Positions 26,589 through 35,525 of a stretch of DNA of 64,000 nucleotides are shown here, piece by piece. Position numbers and translations under genes: made by a program. The stretch is from DAORHV01 sp964513925 (GTDB lineage Bacteria > Patescibacteriota > Gracilibacteria > Peribacterales > Peribacteraceae), in assembly GCA_964513925.1 (NCBI GenBank), contig CAZENR010000001.1, positions 88,103 to 152,102 on the forward strand, in the 5' to 3' direction. The notes beneath the pieces were generated by a model. The model saw only the letters and a list, made by a program, of their open reading frames with translations, made no database searches and was not told where the DNA came from. Positions within the stretch are counted from its first letter, which is position 1. Each line of letters begins with the position of its first letter.

Positions 26589-27808
26589 CAATCGCCGGCC
26601 TGCAAGCGTATGCCATGGCGCTTGCGGCAGTGTCATGGGTCGGCGGCGTACGGACCGACGAGGCGAAGTACCTGTTGAACATTCCCTATCCGCATCCACC
26701 GCTTGCCCGCTGGCTGCTCTCGCTTACGCATGGCATGCCCTTTCACGATCTGTTCTGGCGCATAGTTTTTGCCAGTCTAGTCGTGCATGCGGTGTGGATA
26801 GTGGTGCGCTTGCCGCATCGCGCCGGCTTGGGTGCAAAACTCCTGCTCGGTGCTTCCTGGCTGCTTTCCGGTGCAGTGGTGCTGCAAGCCGGTACTGTAA
26901 TGATGGCGCCGCTCACCGCGCTCTTCGGCCTGCTGTTGCTGTGGGCCGCCGCTCGCCCACGTTCTGCTGCCATCTGTTTTGCCGCCGCGATCGCGTGGCT
27001 CATCTCGCTGTTCATTGCGTACCAGGGCGTGCTGTTCTTCCCGGTCGTTGTTGCAGTGTGCTTACGCTCGCGTCAGCCGCTTGGCCGCACCTTGCTCTAC
27101 ACATGCGGCCCGTTGGTCGCACTTGCGTTGTATACGGCGTCCAATCCTTTGGCGGCATCGTTGTTGTTGCAGGTCGGTGCGGAGCGCGCCGATGTCGTGA
27201 CTGCGGCACGCCAAACATTGTACGTATGGTTGCTTGCCGGCAGCGGCGTCTTGAGCGTTTTAGGTTCACTTTCCGCATTCCGCCGATCCAGGCCGGAGCT
27301 TGCCATCACACTCCTCCTGCTGCTGGCGTACATATTCCGTTCGTATCACGATTACTACGCCATCTTCCTGGTGCCGGTGTTCGTTGCGGGACTTGCGTGC
27401 ACATTCGATGCCTTTCATGTCCGGCTGCGGGCAGTAGATCGCGTGGCCATTGCACTGGGAACCACTGCGGCAATCGGAGGCTTGGTGGCTGTTGCGACGT
27501 ATGCTTCCACAGCGCAGCAAACAAATATCGCTCGCGATACATTCGCCATTTTGGCTCCCTACATCCGTCATACGCAGTCGCAGGATCTTGCCATGCTTAT
27601 CGTCGGAGATTTCGGGCACGAGTGGCAGTACTACGCTCCGGAGCAAATAACCGAGCTTCGCAAATACTCCAAAGATATGACCGTGCAAGAAGCGGATATC
27701 GTCGTTTGCTGGTCGACTTGCCCTTCTACATTGTTGGAATTCAAGGAGCCACTGTCCAATGCACCGGTTCCAACGTATGTTCGGCGCAACGAAGCGTTGC
27801 ACATTTAG
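26573..27808 (+). CDS. GT-C-like membrane glycosyltransferase (GT39/PMT-like)
   Basis: 411 residues with about ten membrane helices. The first loop RTDEAKYLLNIPYPHPPLARW has the DExxY...HPPL pattern of PMT/ArnT-type transferases, where the acidic pair is catalytic. It overlaps the GT2 gene by 16 nt. The likely job is transfer of the polyprenyl-phosphate sugar made by that GT2. The last ~60 residues form a soluble tail. It converges on the epimerase gene at 27827 with an 18-nt gap. Confidence 0.78.
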   Translation: MRKLVTIAGLQAYAMALAAVSWVGGVRTDEAKYLLNIPYPHPPLARWLLSLTHGMPFHDLFWRIVFASLVVHAVWIVVRLPHRAGLGAKLLLGASWLLSGAVVLQAGTVMMAPLTALFGLLLLWAAARPRSAAICFAAAIAWLISLFIAYQGVLFFPVVVAVCLRSRQPLGRTLLYTCGPLVALALYTASNPLAASLLLQVGAERADVVTAARQTLYVWLLAGSGVLSVLGSLSAFRRSRPELAITLLLLLAYIFRSYHDYYAIFLVPVFVAGLACTFDAFHVRLRAVDRVAIALGTTAAIGGLVAVATYASTAQQTNIARDTFAILAPYIRHTQSQDLAMLIVGDFGHEWQYYAPEQITELRKYSKDMTVQEADIVVCWSTCPSTLLEFKEPLSNAPVPTYVRRNEALHI

Positions 27809-27826
27809 CACGAACGAAAGACTGCA

Positions 27827-28774
27827 TTATGCCTTGTAGTACTCGCGGTACCACGCCACGAATTTTGGTACGCCATCTTTAATTGTGGTCTTGGGTTCGT
27901 AGTTCAACATCTTCTTCGCCTTGCTTACATCGGCCAAGCTGGCGCGTACGTCGCCGGGTTGCATGGGCATGAAGTTCTTCTTTGCTTCCATGCCGAGTGA
28001 CTTCTCCACCATCCCGATGTAGTCCATCAGTTCTTCTTTTCGGCCGCAGCCCAAATTGAAAATCTCGCAGTCATAATTCTTGTCGATAGATGCGATGATG
28101 CCAGCCACAATATCGTCGATGTAGGTAAAATCACGTTGCATCTTTCCTTCCCCGAACACGTTGAGGGGCTTTCCCTTCAGCGTGGCTTCCGTGAACAGGA
28201 ACAACGCCATGTCCGGACGGCCCCAAGGCCCGTACACGGTAAAGAAACGCAGCCCCGTCGATTTGGTTTTGTAGAGATGATTGTATGTTCTCGCCATGAG
28301 TTCGTTATCCTTCTTGTTCTGGCCATAGAGCGACACCTGGTTCTCGGTCGGATGCTCTTCGCTGGCGGGGAAGCGGTCGTTGCCGCCGTACACCGAGCTG
28401 GAGCTTGCGTACACGAGTCCGGCGATGTTCTGCAAGCGTACCTCGTCGATGATATGGAAGAACCCCTTGATGTTGATGTCGATGTACTCCGTGGGATGGT
28501 CGAAGGCGTAACGCACCCCGGCCAGTGCAGCCAGGTGCAGCACGCGGTCGCAGCCTTTCATGGATTTTGCCAGCAATGCCCTGTCGAGAATGTCTCCCTT
28601 GACGAAGGTAAAGCCTTTGCGCTTTTTCAGCATTTCCAAGCGGCTGTTTTTCAGCGCAGGGTCGTAATAGGCGTTTAAGTTGTCGTAGCCCACCACTTCG
28701 TCGCCGCGGTCCAAAAGCGCGTTGGCCGTGTGGAAGCCGATGAAGCCGGCGGCACCAGTCAGGAAGATTTTCAT
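27827..28774 (-). CDS. UDP-glucuronate 4-epimerase-like SDR
   Basis: 315 residues. IFLTGAAGFIGFHTANALL binds NAD and YGQNK is the catalytic pair. Two stretches, GYDNLNAYYDPALK and FFTVYGPWGRPDMALF, are typical of UDP-glucuronate 4-epimerases. The product would be UDP-galacturonate. It lies 27 nt after the UDP-glucose dehydrogenase gene on the same strand, so substrate and enzyme come from one locus. TATACT at 28782-28787, 7 nt before the ATG, also gives it its own leaderless start. Confidence 0.88.
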   Translation of the reverse strand: MKIFLTGAAGFIGFHTANALLDRGDEVVGYDNLNAYYDPALKNSRLEMLKKRKGFTFVKGDILDRALLAKSMKGCDRVLHLAALAGVRYAFDHPTEYIDINIKGFFHIIDEVRLQNIAGLVYASSSSVYGGNDRFPASEEHPTENQVSLYGQNKKDNELMARTYNHLYKTKSTGLRFFTVYGPWGRPDMALFLFTEATLKGKPLNVFGEGKMQRDFTYIDDIVAGIIASIDKNYDCEIFNLGCGRKEELMDYIGMVEKSLGMEAKKNFMPMQPGDVRASLADVSKAKKMLNYEPKTTIKDGVPKFVAWYREYYKA

Positions 28775-28781
28775 CGTCAGA

Positions 28782-28787
28782 AGTATA
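28782..28787 (-). promoter_or_regulatory. -10 box of the UDP-glucuronate epimerase gene
   Basis: TATACT on the minus strand, 7 nt before the ATG at 28774; leaderless geometry. Confidence 0.58.
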
Positions 28788-28801
28788 GCGATGCCACGCT
28801 C

Positions 28802-30136
28802 TTACGCCACACCCATTCCAAAGTACTTCAATCCCGCCGTGCGCACTTCGCGCGGCTCGTATACGTTGCGACCATCGAAGAGCATGCTGCCATCCATGGT
28901 ATTGACGATGGTTGCCAAATCCACGCCACGGAATTCGTCCCACTCCGTCAGCACGGCAAGCGCAGCGGCACCGCGCAGCGCGGCCTTGGCGTCCTTGCAG
29001 AATTCCACCTCAGTTGGCAGTAGCTTCTTCGCATTTTCCATTGCCACCGGGTCGTACGCCTGTACGCGATAGCCGGCCTGCAGGAGTGCCGGAATAATAT
29101 CCAAGCTCGGTGCATCGCGCATGTCGTCGGTCTTGGGCTTAAAACTTACTCCCCACACTGCAATGACGGATTTCTTGGGTACGTGCTTGATGATTTTTTC
29201 GATGTATCTCTCCCGAGCCCGCTGGTTGATCTTGTCGGTCGCCGACACAATCGACATATCCACATCGTAGTCTTTTGCCGTTACCAGAAGCGCTTTGATG
29301 TCTTTGGGGAAGCAGCTGCCGCCATACCCGATTCCCGCATGCAGGAAGCGCGGGCCGATGCGGCCATCCAGACCCATGCCCTGTGCCACCGAACGCACAT
29401 CTGCACCTGCCTTCTCCGCAAGTTCGGCAAGCATATTGATAAAACTGATCTTGGTAGCAAGAAATGCGTTGCTGGCGTACTTCACAATTTCCGCGCTCTC
29501 GCGGCTCATGAAAACGAGCGGCTTGCCTACACGCGTAATGGGGCGATACAGCTCCTCTACCAACTTTACCGCGCGGTCGTACTGCGGGTCGTGATCCGCT
29601 GCCTCGCGGTTGATTCCTACCACGATGCGGTCAGGCATCAGGGTATCTGGGACTGCCATACCTTCGCGCAGGAATTCGGGATTGCTGATCACCGGCACGT
29701 GCACGTCGATCTTCCTCTTTTTCAGAATCGCGGCGATTTTCTCTTCGCAGATCTTTCCGGTGCCCACGGGTACCGTCGATTTATTCACGAAGATGACATC
29801 GCGCGTTACGTGCTTGGCCACCGTCTCCGCTACGATGAACACCGCCTTCAAATCGGCGCGGTGGTCTTTGTCGGGTGGTGTTGCTACTGCCGAGAATACA
29901 ATGTCTGCCAGCGGCAACGCTTCCGTAAGATCGGTCGTGAACGACAAGCGCTTGGTCTTCAAATTCTTGACGATCAACTCCTCCAGACCTGGTTCGTAAA
30001 TGGGGCTTTTGCCGCTTTTGAGTTTGCGAACTTTTGCCGCATCGATGTCGATGCCGATGACTTCATGCCCCAGCTCGGCAAAACACGCAGCGGACACCAA
30101 GCCGACGTACCCGGTACCTACTATTGCAATGCGCAT
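28802..30136 (-). CDS. ugd: UDP-glucose 6-dehydrogenase
   Basis: 444 residues, normal length. NAD-binding IAIVGTGYVGLVSAACFAEL, STVPVGTG, NPEFLREGMAVPD, and the catalytic cysteine in GYGGSCFPKD identify UDP-glucose dehydrogenase, which makes UDP-glucuronate. The GGSCFPKD motif contrasts with GGHCIGVDPY of the HexNAc dehydrogenase at 15183. The start at 30136 is where the family begins; the 19-residue longer version has no support. A promoter with CTGACA-17-TACAAT lies just upstream. It feeds the 4-epimerase that follows. Confidence 0.95.
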   Translation of the reverse strand: MRIAIVGTGYVGLVSAACFAELGHEVIGIDIDAAKVRKLKSGKSPIYEPGLEELIVKNLKTKRLSFTTDLTEALPLADIVFSAVATPPDKDHRADLKAVFIVAETVAKHVTRDVIFVNKSTVPVGTGKICEEKIAAILKKRKIDVHVPVISNPEFLREGMAVPDTLMPDRIVVGINREAADHDPQYDRAVKLVEELYRPITRVGKPLVFMSRESAEIVKYASNAFLATKISFINMLAELAEKAGADVRSVAQGMGLDGRIGPRFLHAGIGYGGSCFPKDIKALLVTAKDYDVDMSIVSATDKINQRARERYIEKIIKHVPKKSVIAVWGVSFKPKTDDMRDAPSLDIIPALLQAGYRVQAYDPVAMENAKKLLPTEVEFCKDAKAALRGAAALAVLTEWDEFRGVDLATIVNTMDGSMLFDGRNVYEPREVRTAGLKYFGMGVA

Positions 30137-30145
30137 GTGCGGGGG

Positions 30146-30174
30146 ATTGTAGCTGCATTTGCCGCCACTGTCAG
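30146..30174 (-). promoter_or_regulatory. Promoter of ugd
   Basis: CTGACA (30169-30174), 17-bp spacer, TACAAT (30146-30151) on the minus strand; the ATG is 9 nt after the -10. Confidence 0.65.
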
Positions 30175-30235
30175 CTTGTAGCCGGTACCGCACAACTGGT
30201 AGCGTGCGCGCACTTTCATCTCACAACAGACCCGC

Positions 30236-31180
30236 ATGCGTTTTCTTGTCCACGGTTCCATCGCGTATGACCAGCTCCTGGGGTACGACGGTTCGTTCGT
30301 CGATGGCATTGACCCGAAAAATCTCCAGGCCTTGTCGGTGGGGTATGTTGCCCAGCATTACGTGCGCCATCATGGCGGCACTGCGGCGAACATCGCATGG
30401 AACCTACGCTTGCTCGGCCATGCGCCGCTGGTCGTGGGTGCCGTTGGCACCGACGGCGGACCGTACCTGGCGTTACTTCGCGAGCGCGGCATAGACACCA
30501 CGTACGTGCAGGAAGTGGGAAATTGCCTTACGGCCACGGCAGTGATTGCCACCGATAACGCATCGCACCAAATTACGTTCTTCCATCCGGGTGCCGATGC
30601 TAAAAGCACGTTGCCGGATCTTTCCGAAGAGCGGGACGATGTCGCCTATGTCATCGTATCTCCGCGAGATGCAGCCACCATGCTAGCCGCCGCACGCCAG
30701 GCACAAGCTCTCAAATTGCCGTATCTCTTCGACCCCGGCCAGCAGTCGCTGCAATTCGGGCGCGACGAATTCCGCGCCGCAGTGGCATCCAGCTCAGGCC
30801 TTATCGTAAACGCCTACGAATGGGCTTTGGCGACCGCGCGCTTGGAGTGGTCGGCGGATGCCGTCATCGATGCTTGCGGCCTGCTTGTGGTAACGCAGGG
30901 GGAAAACGGCGTGACGTTGCGTACGCGCGAGGAGAGCCTTGCCATAAAAGCCTGTCCGCCGGACAAGTTGGTGAACCCGGTTGGCGCCGGTGACGCATTC
31001 CGCGCAGGATTGTTGACCGGACTTGCCGCCAAGTGGTCGTTGACCGATGCCGGCCGCCTAGGCGCGGTACTCGGCTCGTTGGTTGTGGCACAAGAAGGAG
31101 CGCTGCTCGAATCGTTGGACATAGACATCGTGCGCGCCAAAGCACTGGCCGCGTACGGTGAAGAGCTGCCCAAGTTCTAA
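30236..31180 (+). CDS. PfkB-family kinase, probable adenosine kinase
   Basis: 314 residues. GGTAANIAWNLRLLG near the N-terminus and NPVGAGDAFRAGLLTG at the C-terminus are the two PfkB signatures; the aspartate of GAGDAF is the catalytic base. The N-terminal stretch GSIAYDQLLGYDG and the FHPGA segment resemble bacterial PfkB-type adenosine kinases such as mycobacterial AdoK more than ribokinases. S-adenosylhomocysteinase is encoded 430 nt downstream on the same strand and releases adenosine, which supports this substrate. Ribose or another nucleoside remains possible. Confidence 0.8.
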   Translation: MRFLVHGSIAYDQLLGYDGSFVDGIDPKNLQALSVGYVAQHYVRHHGGTAANIAWNLRLLGHAPLVVGAVGTDGGPYLALLRERGIDTTYVQEVGNCLTATAVIATDNASHQITFFHPGADAKSTLPDLSEERDDVAYVIVSPRDAATMLAAARQAQALKLPYLFDPGQQSLQFGRDEFRAAVASSSGLIVNAYEWALATARLEWSADAVIDACGLLVVTQGENGVTLRTREESLAIKACPPDKLVNPVGAGDAFRAGLLTGLAAKWSLTDAGRLGAVLGSLVVAQEGALLESLDIDIVRAKALAAYGEELPKF

Positions 31181-31476
31181 GCCGACAGGCTGCCCACTGC
31201 AGTCTTTAAATCGTGAATGACGCGTGTCATGTGTGCCACGGTTTCATCCGTTGCCTCGATACCCGTTAGCTCTACATCCGTCACGCCCGCATTGCGCAGC
31301 GCAAGGTCGTACTCTGTATTACGCGTGCGTTCCAACTTGGTCGTCAGGATGCCGGCGACTCGTTGTGCGGCAAATAAGCGCTGGGCAGGCAGTACATTGT
31401 CGCAGTGCTCCCAAGGTTGCGGGCTTTCGGTTGCCAGTGAAAAAGTGGGTGCGTTTTCTTGCTGCTTTTTTCTCAT
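31177..31476 (-). CDS. Small hypothetical protein
   Basis: About 99 residues from the ATG at 31476; a GTG at 31515 would give 112. I do not recognise it. It is soluble, starts with a basic stretch (MRKKQQ) and ends with a likely helix (DETVAHMTRVIHDLKTAV). Its TAG interlocks with the TAA of the kinase gene in CTAA at 31177-31180, a repeated arrangement in this genome that supports reality. No clear promoter or ribosome site is seen, so it could be spurious. Confidence 0.45.
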   Translation of the reverse strand: MRKKQQENAPTFSLATESPQPWEHCDNVLPAQRLFAAQRVAGILTTKLERTRNTEYDLALRNAGVTDVELTGIEATDETVAHMTRVIHDLKTAVGSLSA

Positions 31477-31585
31477 AGTTGTGCAGGGAAAATGGTGGAT
31501 TGCATTACGGCGCACTATTCAAGTTCGGTTCTGTCGTGTCAAGAAAGAGGTTCCTTCGTATCCGCTTTGCTGGTAGTCTCCGATC

Positions 31586-31609
31586 CGTTTTCCGTTCTCC
31601 TCTTTCCAC
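31586..31609 (+). promoter_or_regulatory. Pyrimidine-rich leader of ahcY
   Basis: A C/T-rich tract runs directly to the ATG with no Shine-Dalgarno site; TAGTCT at 31574-31579 is a possible -10. The rest of the 133-nt gap 31477-31609 shows nothing else. Confidence 0.4.
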
Positions 31610-32863
31610 ATGTCCTACGTCAAAGATCCGTCGCTCGCCGCCCAAGGCAAGCTCAATATGGAAATCGCCGAGAAGCGCATGGGCGCTCTCATGAAGGTGC
31701 GTGACCGCTTTGCCAAAGAAAAGCCGTTTCAAGGCATGACCATTGGCATGGCTTTGCACGTTACCAAGGAGACGGCGATGCTGGTGAAAACGCTCACCGC
31801 AGGCGGAGCAAAAGTAGCCATTACCGGCTGCAACCCGCTTTCGACTCAAGATGACATTGCCGCTGCCCTGGCAGAGGAAAAGGACGTGATGGTTTGGGCG
31901 TACAAGGGAGAAAGCAAGGAGGATTACTACAAGTTCCTGACCGCGGTGATCGAGACTAAGCCCAACATCACCATCGATGACGGATGCGACCTGGTGACCG
32001 AGATCCACACCAAGCACAAGCACCTGATTCCCACCATGATCGGCGGCTGCGAAGAGACAACAACCGGCATCATCCGCTTAAAGTCCATGGTGCGCGACGG
32101 CGTGCTTGCCATGCCCATGGTTGCGGTGAACGACAACAAGACCAAGCACCTCATGGACAACTACTACGGCACCGGCCAGTCTACGTTCGACGGCATTCTG
32201 CGCTCCACCAACATGCTGGTGTGCGGGAAGACGGTCGTTGTTCTTGGCTACGGCAGCTGCGGCAAGGGCGTGGCTATGCGTGCCAAAGGATTAGGTGCGC
32301 AAGTCATCGTGACCGAGGTCGACAAGTTCACGGCACTGCAGGCCGCCATGGATGGCCATCGCGTCATGAAGATGGCCGATGCAGCCTCCATTGGAGATTT
32401 GTTCGTCACCGTCACTGGTAACTACCATGTCATTCGCATGGAGCACATGGAGAAGATGAAGGACGGCGCCGTCATGGCCAACTCCGGTCACTTCGACAAC
32501 GAAATCGACATGGCTACCCTGGATAAAAAAGCCAGCCGCAAGCGCCGAGTGCGCCATTACTTAGACGAGTACACGCTGAAGAACGGCACCGTGGTGTACG
32601 TTGCCGGCGAAGGCAGGTTGGTCAACCTGGCATCCGCCGAGGGCCACCCAAGCGAAGTCATGAGTCTGTCGTTCTGCGGTCAAGCCTTGGCATGCGAGTA
32701 CCTGGTGAAGAACAAGGGCAAGATGAAGAACGATGTCATTACCTTGCCGCCCGAAATCGATGACTTCATCTCTGGTCTCCAGCTGGAAGCCATGGGCGTT
32801 GCCATCGATACGCTGACGCCGGAACAGGTGAAGTACTTGGCCAGCTGGCAGGAGGGTACGTAA
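31610..32863 (+). CDS. ahcY: S-adenosylhomocysteinase
   Basis: 417 residues. GCNPLSTQDDIAAAL, TIDDGCDLV, GGCEETTTG, AVNDNKTKHLMDN and the NAD-binding VVLGYGSCGKG are diagnostic. The enzyme splits SAH, the inhibitory product of all methyltransferases, into adenosine and homocysteine using tightly bound NAD. The C-terminus is short and ends near SWQEGT without the KPxHYRY tail of larger homologues, as in archaeal and some bacterial forms. The window encodes many methyltransferases, so demand is clear. The leader is C/T-rich without a Shine-Dalgarno site. Confidence 0.97.
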   Translation: MSYVKDPSLAAQGKLNMEIAEKRMGALMKVRDRFAKEKPFQGMTIGMALHVTKETAMLVKTLTAGGAKVAITGCNPLSTQDDIAAALAEEKDVMVWAYKGESKEDYYKFLTAVIETKPNITIDDGCDLVTEIHTKHKHLIPTMIGGCEETTTGIIRLKSMVRDGVLAMPMVAVNDNKTKHLMDNYYGTGQSTFDGILRSTNMLVCGKTVVVLGYGSCGKGVAMRAKGLGAQVIVTEVDKFTALQAAMDGHRVMKMADAASIGDLFVTVTGNYHVIRMEHMEKMKDGAVMANSGHFDNEIDMATLDKKASRKRRVRHYLDEYTLKNGTVVYVAGEGRLVNLASAEGHPSEVMSLSFCGQALACEYLVKNKGKMKNDVITLPPEIDDFISGLQLEAMGVAIDTLTPEQVKYLASWQEGT

Positions 32864-32951
32864 CATTTTGCGCCATTCGGCGCGATGCAGAAGCATCCTG
32901 GGGTTCAATCGCTTGCGTTTTTGCCTACGACGGCGTTCACTGTGCCCTTCC

Positions 32952-34043
32952 ATGAATACGCCGAAGCTACTGGAGCCGGCAAACGTCATTCGCGGCGCAG
33001 CCACCGAGGTTGTGCTGCAATCCGAAGTGCTGCCCGAAGTGCCGTTCGATCTGCGCAATCCCACTGCATACCGCAACGCGGTACTGAATCACTTGGTAGA
33101 CCAGGTGCAGCCCAGCGTTCAAGACTGGCTGAAGACTCACCTCACCGGGGAGCGACATGTGGTGGAGGAGTTGCATCAACTGGTCATGCGCTACAACTAC
33201 GTTCTGCGGTTTCACCAGGGACAGCGCATGGCAAACAGCGAATTCTATCCATCCCGACTTCCCATGGATGGGAACGAGGCGCTGAAGGTTGGCATTCACC
33301 TGGACGGCGATGTGCAGCGCCGACTCGCCGCCCAAGATTTTGAAGCCGTGTCACTGGACGGGCCCGATGTATCGCTGGATGCCGCCCGAATACATTACCA
33401 AAATGTGTTAAGGAGTGCGCGCTGCGCCCTTGTGAGTGCGCTGGTGCCAGCGGGCAGCGTATGGAATACCGACCAGGGTGCCAGAGATGCACATTCTGCC
33501 CGCCTGCTGTGGACGTTGCTCCCGTTTGCCTACCGGCATATAGAGGAATACCTAGCGTTGCACCACGTACAAGGGCCGGTGACCGACTTACGAACGCCGG
33601 AGAGACAGGGCTTTACCGACCATACTGAGCAGGCAAAGGCATTGCTGCGTGTTTCCGAGCAGGAATACGATACATACAACCGCATTCTCGACCGTCTGGC
33701 ACGCGAAGCAAAATTGGTACGGCAACTGTATGGCGAGCATCGGCGAACACGCGCGCAGCAAAGTCACCTTGGCCGCATGCTGTCATCGTGGATTGGCCAA
33801 TTTCCAGCCGAAGAGTGCGCGGCGGTGCTTGGGATGATAGATACGGAACGCCGAATCGATCGTGCTCGACAGATGAATTCTCGCATTCATCTCGGGTGGT
33901 CTCAAGTCTTAGCGCTGGAGCATTCGCCCTCAGCAATCGATGTCCGCAGTGCCTTTGCCCAAGTAGAGGCCATTCTCATCGATTTACCCACGCGTTTAGG
34001 TCAACTGCTGAGGCAATTGGACGGGGATTACGAGGGTAAGTAG
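32952..34043 (+). CDS. Hypothetical protein, mostly helical
   Basis: 363 residues, soluble, no signal peptide or membrane segment. I do not recognise a family. It is rich in Arg, Gln, Leu and Ala, with long stretches likely to be helical (REAKLVRQLYGEHRRTRAQQ). The start at 32952 was chosen over an upstream TTG frame because it follows the C/T-rich GCCCTTCC seen before other starts here. TTGCGT-17-TTCACT is a possible promoter about 10 nt upstream. An unknown gene follows on the same strand after 140 nt; it may or may not be related. Confidence 0.7.
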   Translation: MNTPKLLEPANVIRGAATEVVLQSEVLPEVPFDLRNPTAYRNAVLNHLVDQVQPSVQDWLKTHLTGERHVVEELHQLVMRYNYVLRFHQGQRMANSEFYPSRLPMDGNEALKVGIHLDGDVQRRLAAQDFEAVSLDGPDVSLDAARIHYQNVLRSARCALVSALVPAGSVWNTDQGARDAHSARLLWTLLPFAYRHIEEYLALHHVQGPVTDLRTPERQGFTDHTEQAKALLRVSEQEYDTYNRILDRLAREAKLVRQLYGEHRRTRAQQSHLGRMLSSWIGQFPAEECAAVLGMIDTERRIDRARQMNSRIHLGWSQVLALEHSPSAIDVRSAFAQVEAILIDLPTRLGQLLRQLDGDYEGK

Positions 34044-34098
34044 CCGTTTCTTGCCGGAGAATTAGGGTGTTTTTTTGGCTTGCGTATGTCAACGAGTT

Positions 34099-34116
34099 AA
34101 AACAGGCGTGTTTTTT
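34099..34116 (+). terminator. Possible weak terminator
   Basis: Short hairpin AAAACA-GGCG-TGTTTT followed by T residues, in the 140-nt gap 34044-34183. The stem is weak. The same gap also holds TTGACA at 34130 and TAGACT further on as promoter candidates for the next gene. Confidence 0.3.
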
Positions 34117-34167
34117 CTTGAGCGGAACTTGACAATCAGTAGACTACCGCCAACTTCTTTTTACGTT

Positions 34168-34183
34168 ACTTCCTCCTTTTCTT
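34168..34183 (+). promoter_or_regulatory. Pyrimidine-rich leader of the gene at 34184
   Basis: ACTTCCTCCTTTTCTT ends at the ATG. It is the reverse of a Shine-Dalgarno site in composition. Confidence 0.4.
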
Positions 34184-35299
34184 ATGGGTATCACGAAGTT
34201 CGAAGGTCCGGATCATGATCTTGTGCATCCGCTCGATAACGCCACTGCTGTCGGTTTGAACGGCAAGAAAAAGCCGTTGCCTCCGCATGAAATTACAGTA
34301 GATCCGCGCGTTATGGGACGCCTTGTCTCCTCTGACAACGGGTACACCACGGATTTCGATTCCATTGATGCCGAAATCGACGCTGCTACCACGCAGGCCA
34401 ACGGCACTGAGCGCAGCCAGGAGATGAATGGCGCTACCAATGCCGCGGTTGCAACGCTTGTACTGGATGAACACGATGCCTTCGTTGCGTCCTTGAACGG
34501 TCGCAAGGGGAACTTGCCTTCCACGCGCAGAATTATTCAGACCGTCGACACGCCCGATGCCCTGATCCTGCGCAGGAAGCGCCTGCTGGAGCTACGCACC
34601 CAGGATGCTCGCGTCGATGGTGCCGCAAAGCGCAGGGTCCGCCGCTCCGAGGGTGGCCTTGGCCGTCGCTTGGATGGCGTTGATGCTGCGTATGTGCCTG
34701 CTTCTACGCCTGACGATTTAACCGCGCACTATGCCGACTGGATCAAGCAGGCTACCCGCGAGGCTGCACAGCAGCAGCGCGACGAGGACAAAGGCTGGAA
34801 GGACTACGCCGCTCAGATTGAGAAGCGCGTTGCCGCAGATGCAACATTAGATGAGCAGTACGCAATGCAAGACGAGCTGGAAGCCGGCGATGCAAAGACT
34901 CGCACCCAGCGCAGTCTGCCCAAGCAGGCGGATCTTGCCGAATACATTGCCGCAGATCGCGACCGCCGTTCCAGCCATCAGCACGGCAAGCAGGACAGGT
35001 TCGAAGCTCGTGTACAGCGTGCACAGAAGCAGGGAGGGGTGCGCGGCACGCTAGCGAATGAGGCAATGCAGCCTATGAGTGCCGATGATGCTCGCAAGGC
35101 CATGGATACTATCGTCGACGCATCCATTCTCGAGGCTCTCGACCATGATGAACAGCAGGAGCGCGTGTCCCTGACTGAGCAGTTCCGCTCCATGCACGAT
35201 GCAATTGTTGCCGAGCAGGAAGCTGCGTTGCAGGAACGCCTGGCTCAGTATTCGACTGAGGAGTCAGATGCCGAAACTGCTGAAGAGGCAACGGCCTAG
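34184..35299 (+). CDS. Hypothetical charged protein with a weak internal repeat
   Basis: 371 residues, very hydrophilic, Ala/Asp/Glu/Arg-rich, without membrane segments. Not recognised. Two N-terminal stretches look related: residues 22-44 (LNGKKKPLPPHEITVD) and 101-127 (LNGRKGNLPSTRRIIQ), suggesting a duplicated module. The C-terminal half is probably helical or coiled coil and ends in an acidic tail. Its codon use and charge pattern look like a real, well-expressed protein. It is followed by a good terminator, so it is probably a single-gene unit. Confidence 0.75.
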   Translation: MGITKFEGPDHDLVHPLDNATAVGLNGKKKPLPPHEITVDPRVMGRLVSSDNGYTTDFDSIDAEIDAATTQANGTERSQEMNGATNAAVATLVLDEHDAFVASLNGRKGNLPSTRRIIQTVDTPDALILRRKRLLELRTQDARVDGAAKRRVRRSEGGLGRRLDGVDAAYVPASTPDDLTAHYADWIKQATREAAQQQRDEDKGWKDYAAQIEKRVAADATLDEQYAMQDELEAGDAKTRTQRSLPKQADLAEYIAADRDRRSSHQHGKQDRFEARVQRAQKQGGVRGTLANEAMQPMSADDARKAMDTIVDASILEALDHDEQQERVSLTEQFRSMHDAIVAEQEAALQERLAQYSTEESDAETAEEATA

Positions 35300-35324
35300 T
35301 CATTCGTGTCGCAACTATCGAAAG

Positions 35325-35362
35325 CACCCCTTCGCTTCTATGGCGCAGGGGTGTTTTCTTTT
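35325..35362 (+). terminator. Rho-independent terminator
   Basis: CACCCCT (35325-35331) pairs with AGGGGTG (35347-35353), followed by TTTTCTTTT. It ends the transcript of the gene at 34184 and is the main feature of the gap 35300-35423. Confidence 0.75.
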
Positions 35363-35404
35363 CCAGAGGCGCACTCACGACTTTTGTACAGGCGCTTGCC
35401 CTGC

Positions 35405-35410
35405 TACACT
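35405..35410 (+). promoter_or_regulatory. -10 box of tRNA-Ser
   Basis: TACACT 13 nt before the tRNA; TTTTGT or TTGTAC at 35382-35389 is a weak -35. Confidence 0.4.
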
Positions 35411-35423
35411 CTGGCTCCGCCAC

Positions 35424-35513
35424 GGAGAGGTGGCTGAGTGGTCGAAAGCGCACGACTCGAAATCGTGTATTCCCTTACGGGAATCGAGGGTTCGAATCCC
35501 TCCCTCTCCGCCA
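35424..35513 (+). tRNA. tRNA-Ser (anticodon CGA)
   Basis: Acceptor GGAGAGG pairs with CCTCTCC, followed by discriminator G and an encoded CCA. The anticodon stem-loop CACGA-CTCGAAA-TCGTG has anticodon CGA, reading UCG. The long variable arm (TTCCC-TTAC-GGGAA) is the class II hallmark of tRNA-Ser. The T arm GAGGG-TTCGAAT-CCCTC is perfect. It lies between a terminator and the convergent prfB gene. Confidence 0.97.
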
Positions 35514-35525
35514 TCTTTGCGCGTG

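Noticed and set aside
26494..27882. 462-codon open frame on the plus strand
   Set aside because: It overlaps the GT-C-like gene at 26573 in another frame. The Cys/Arg/Ser-rich translation lacks the membrane pattern and any family motif.
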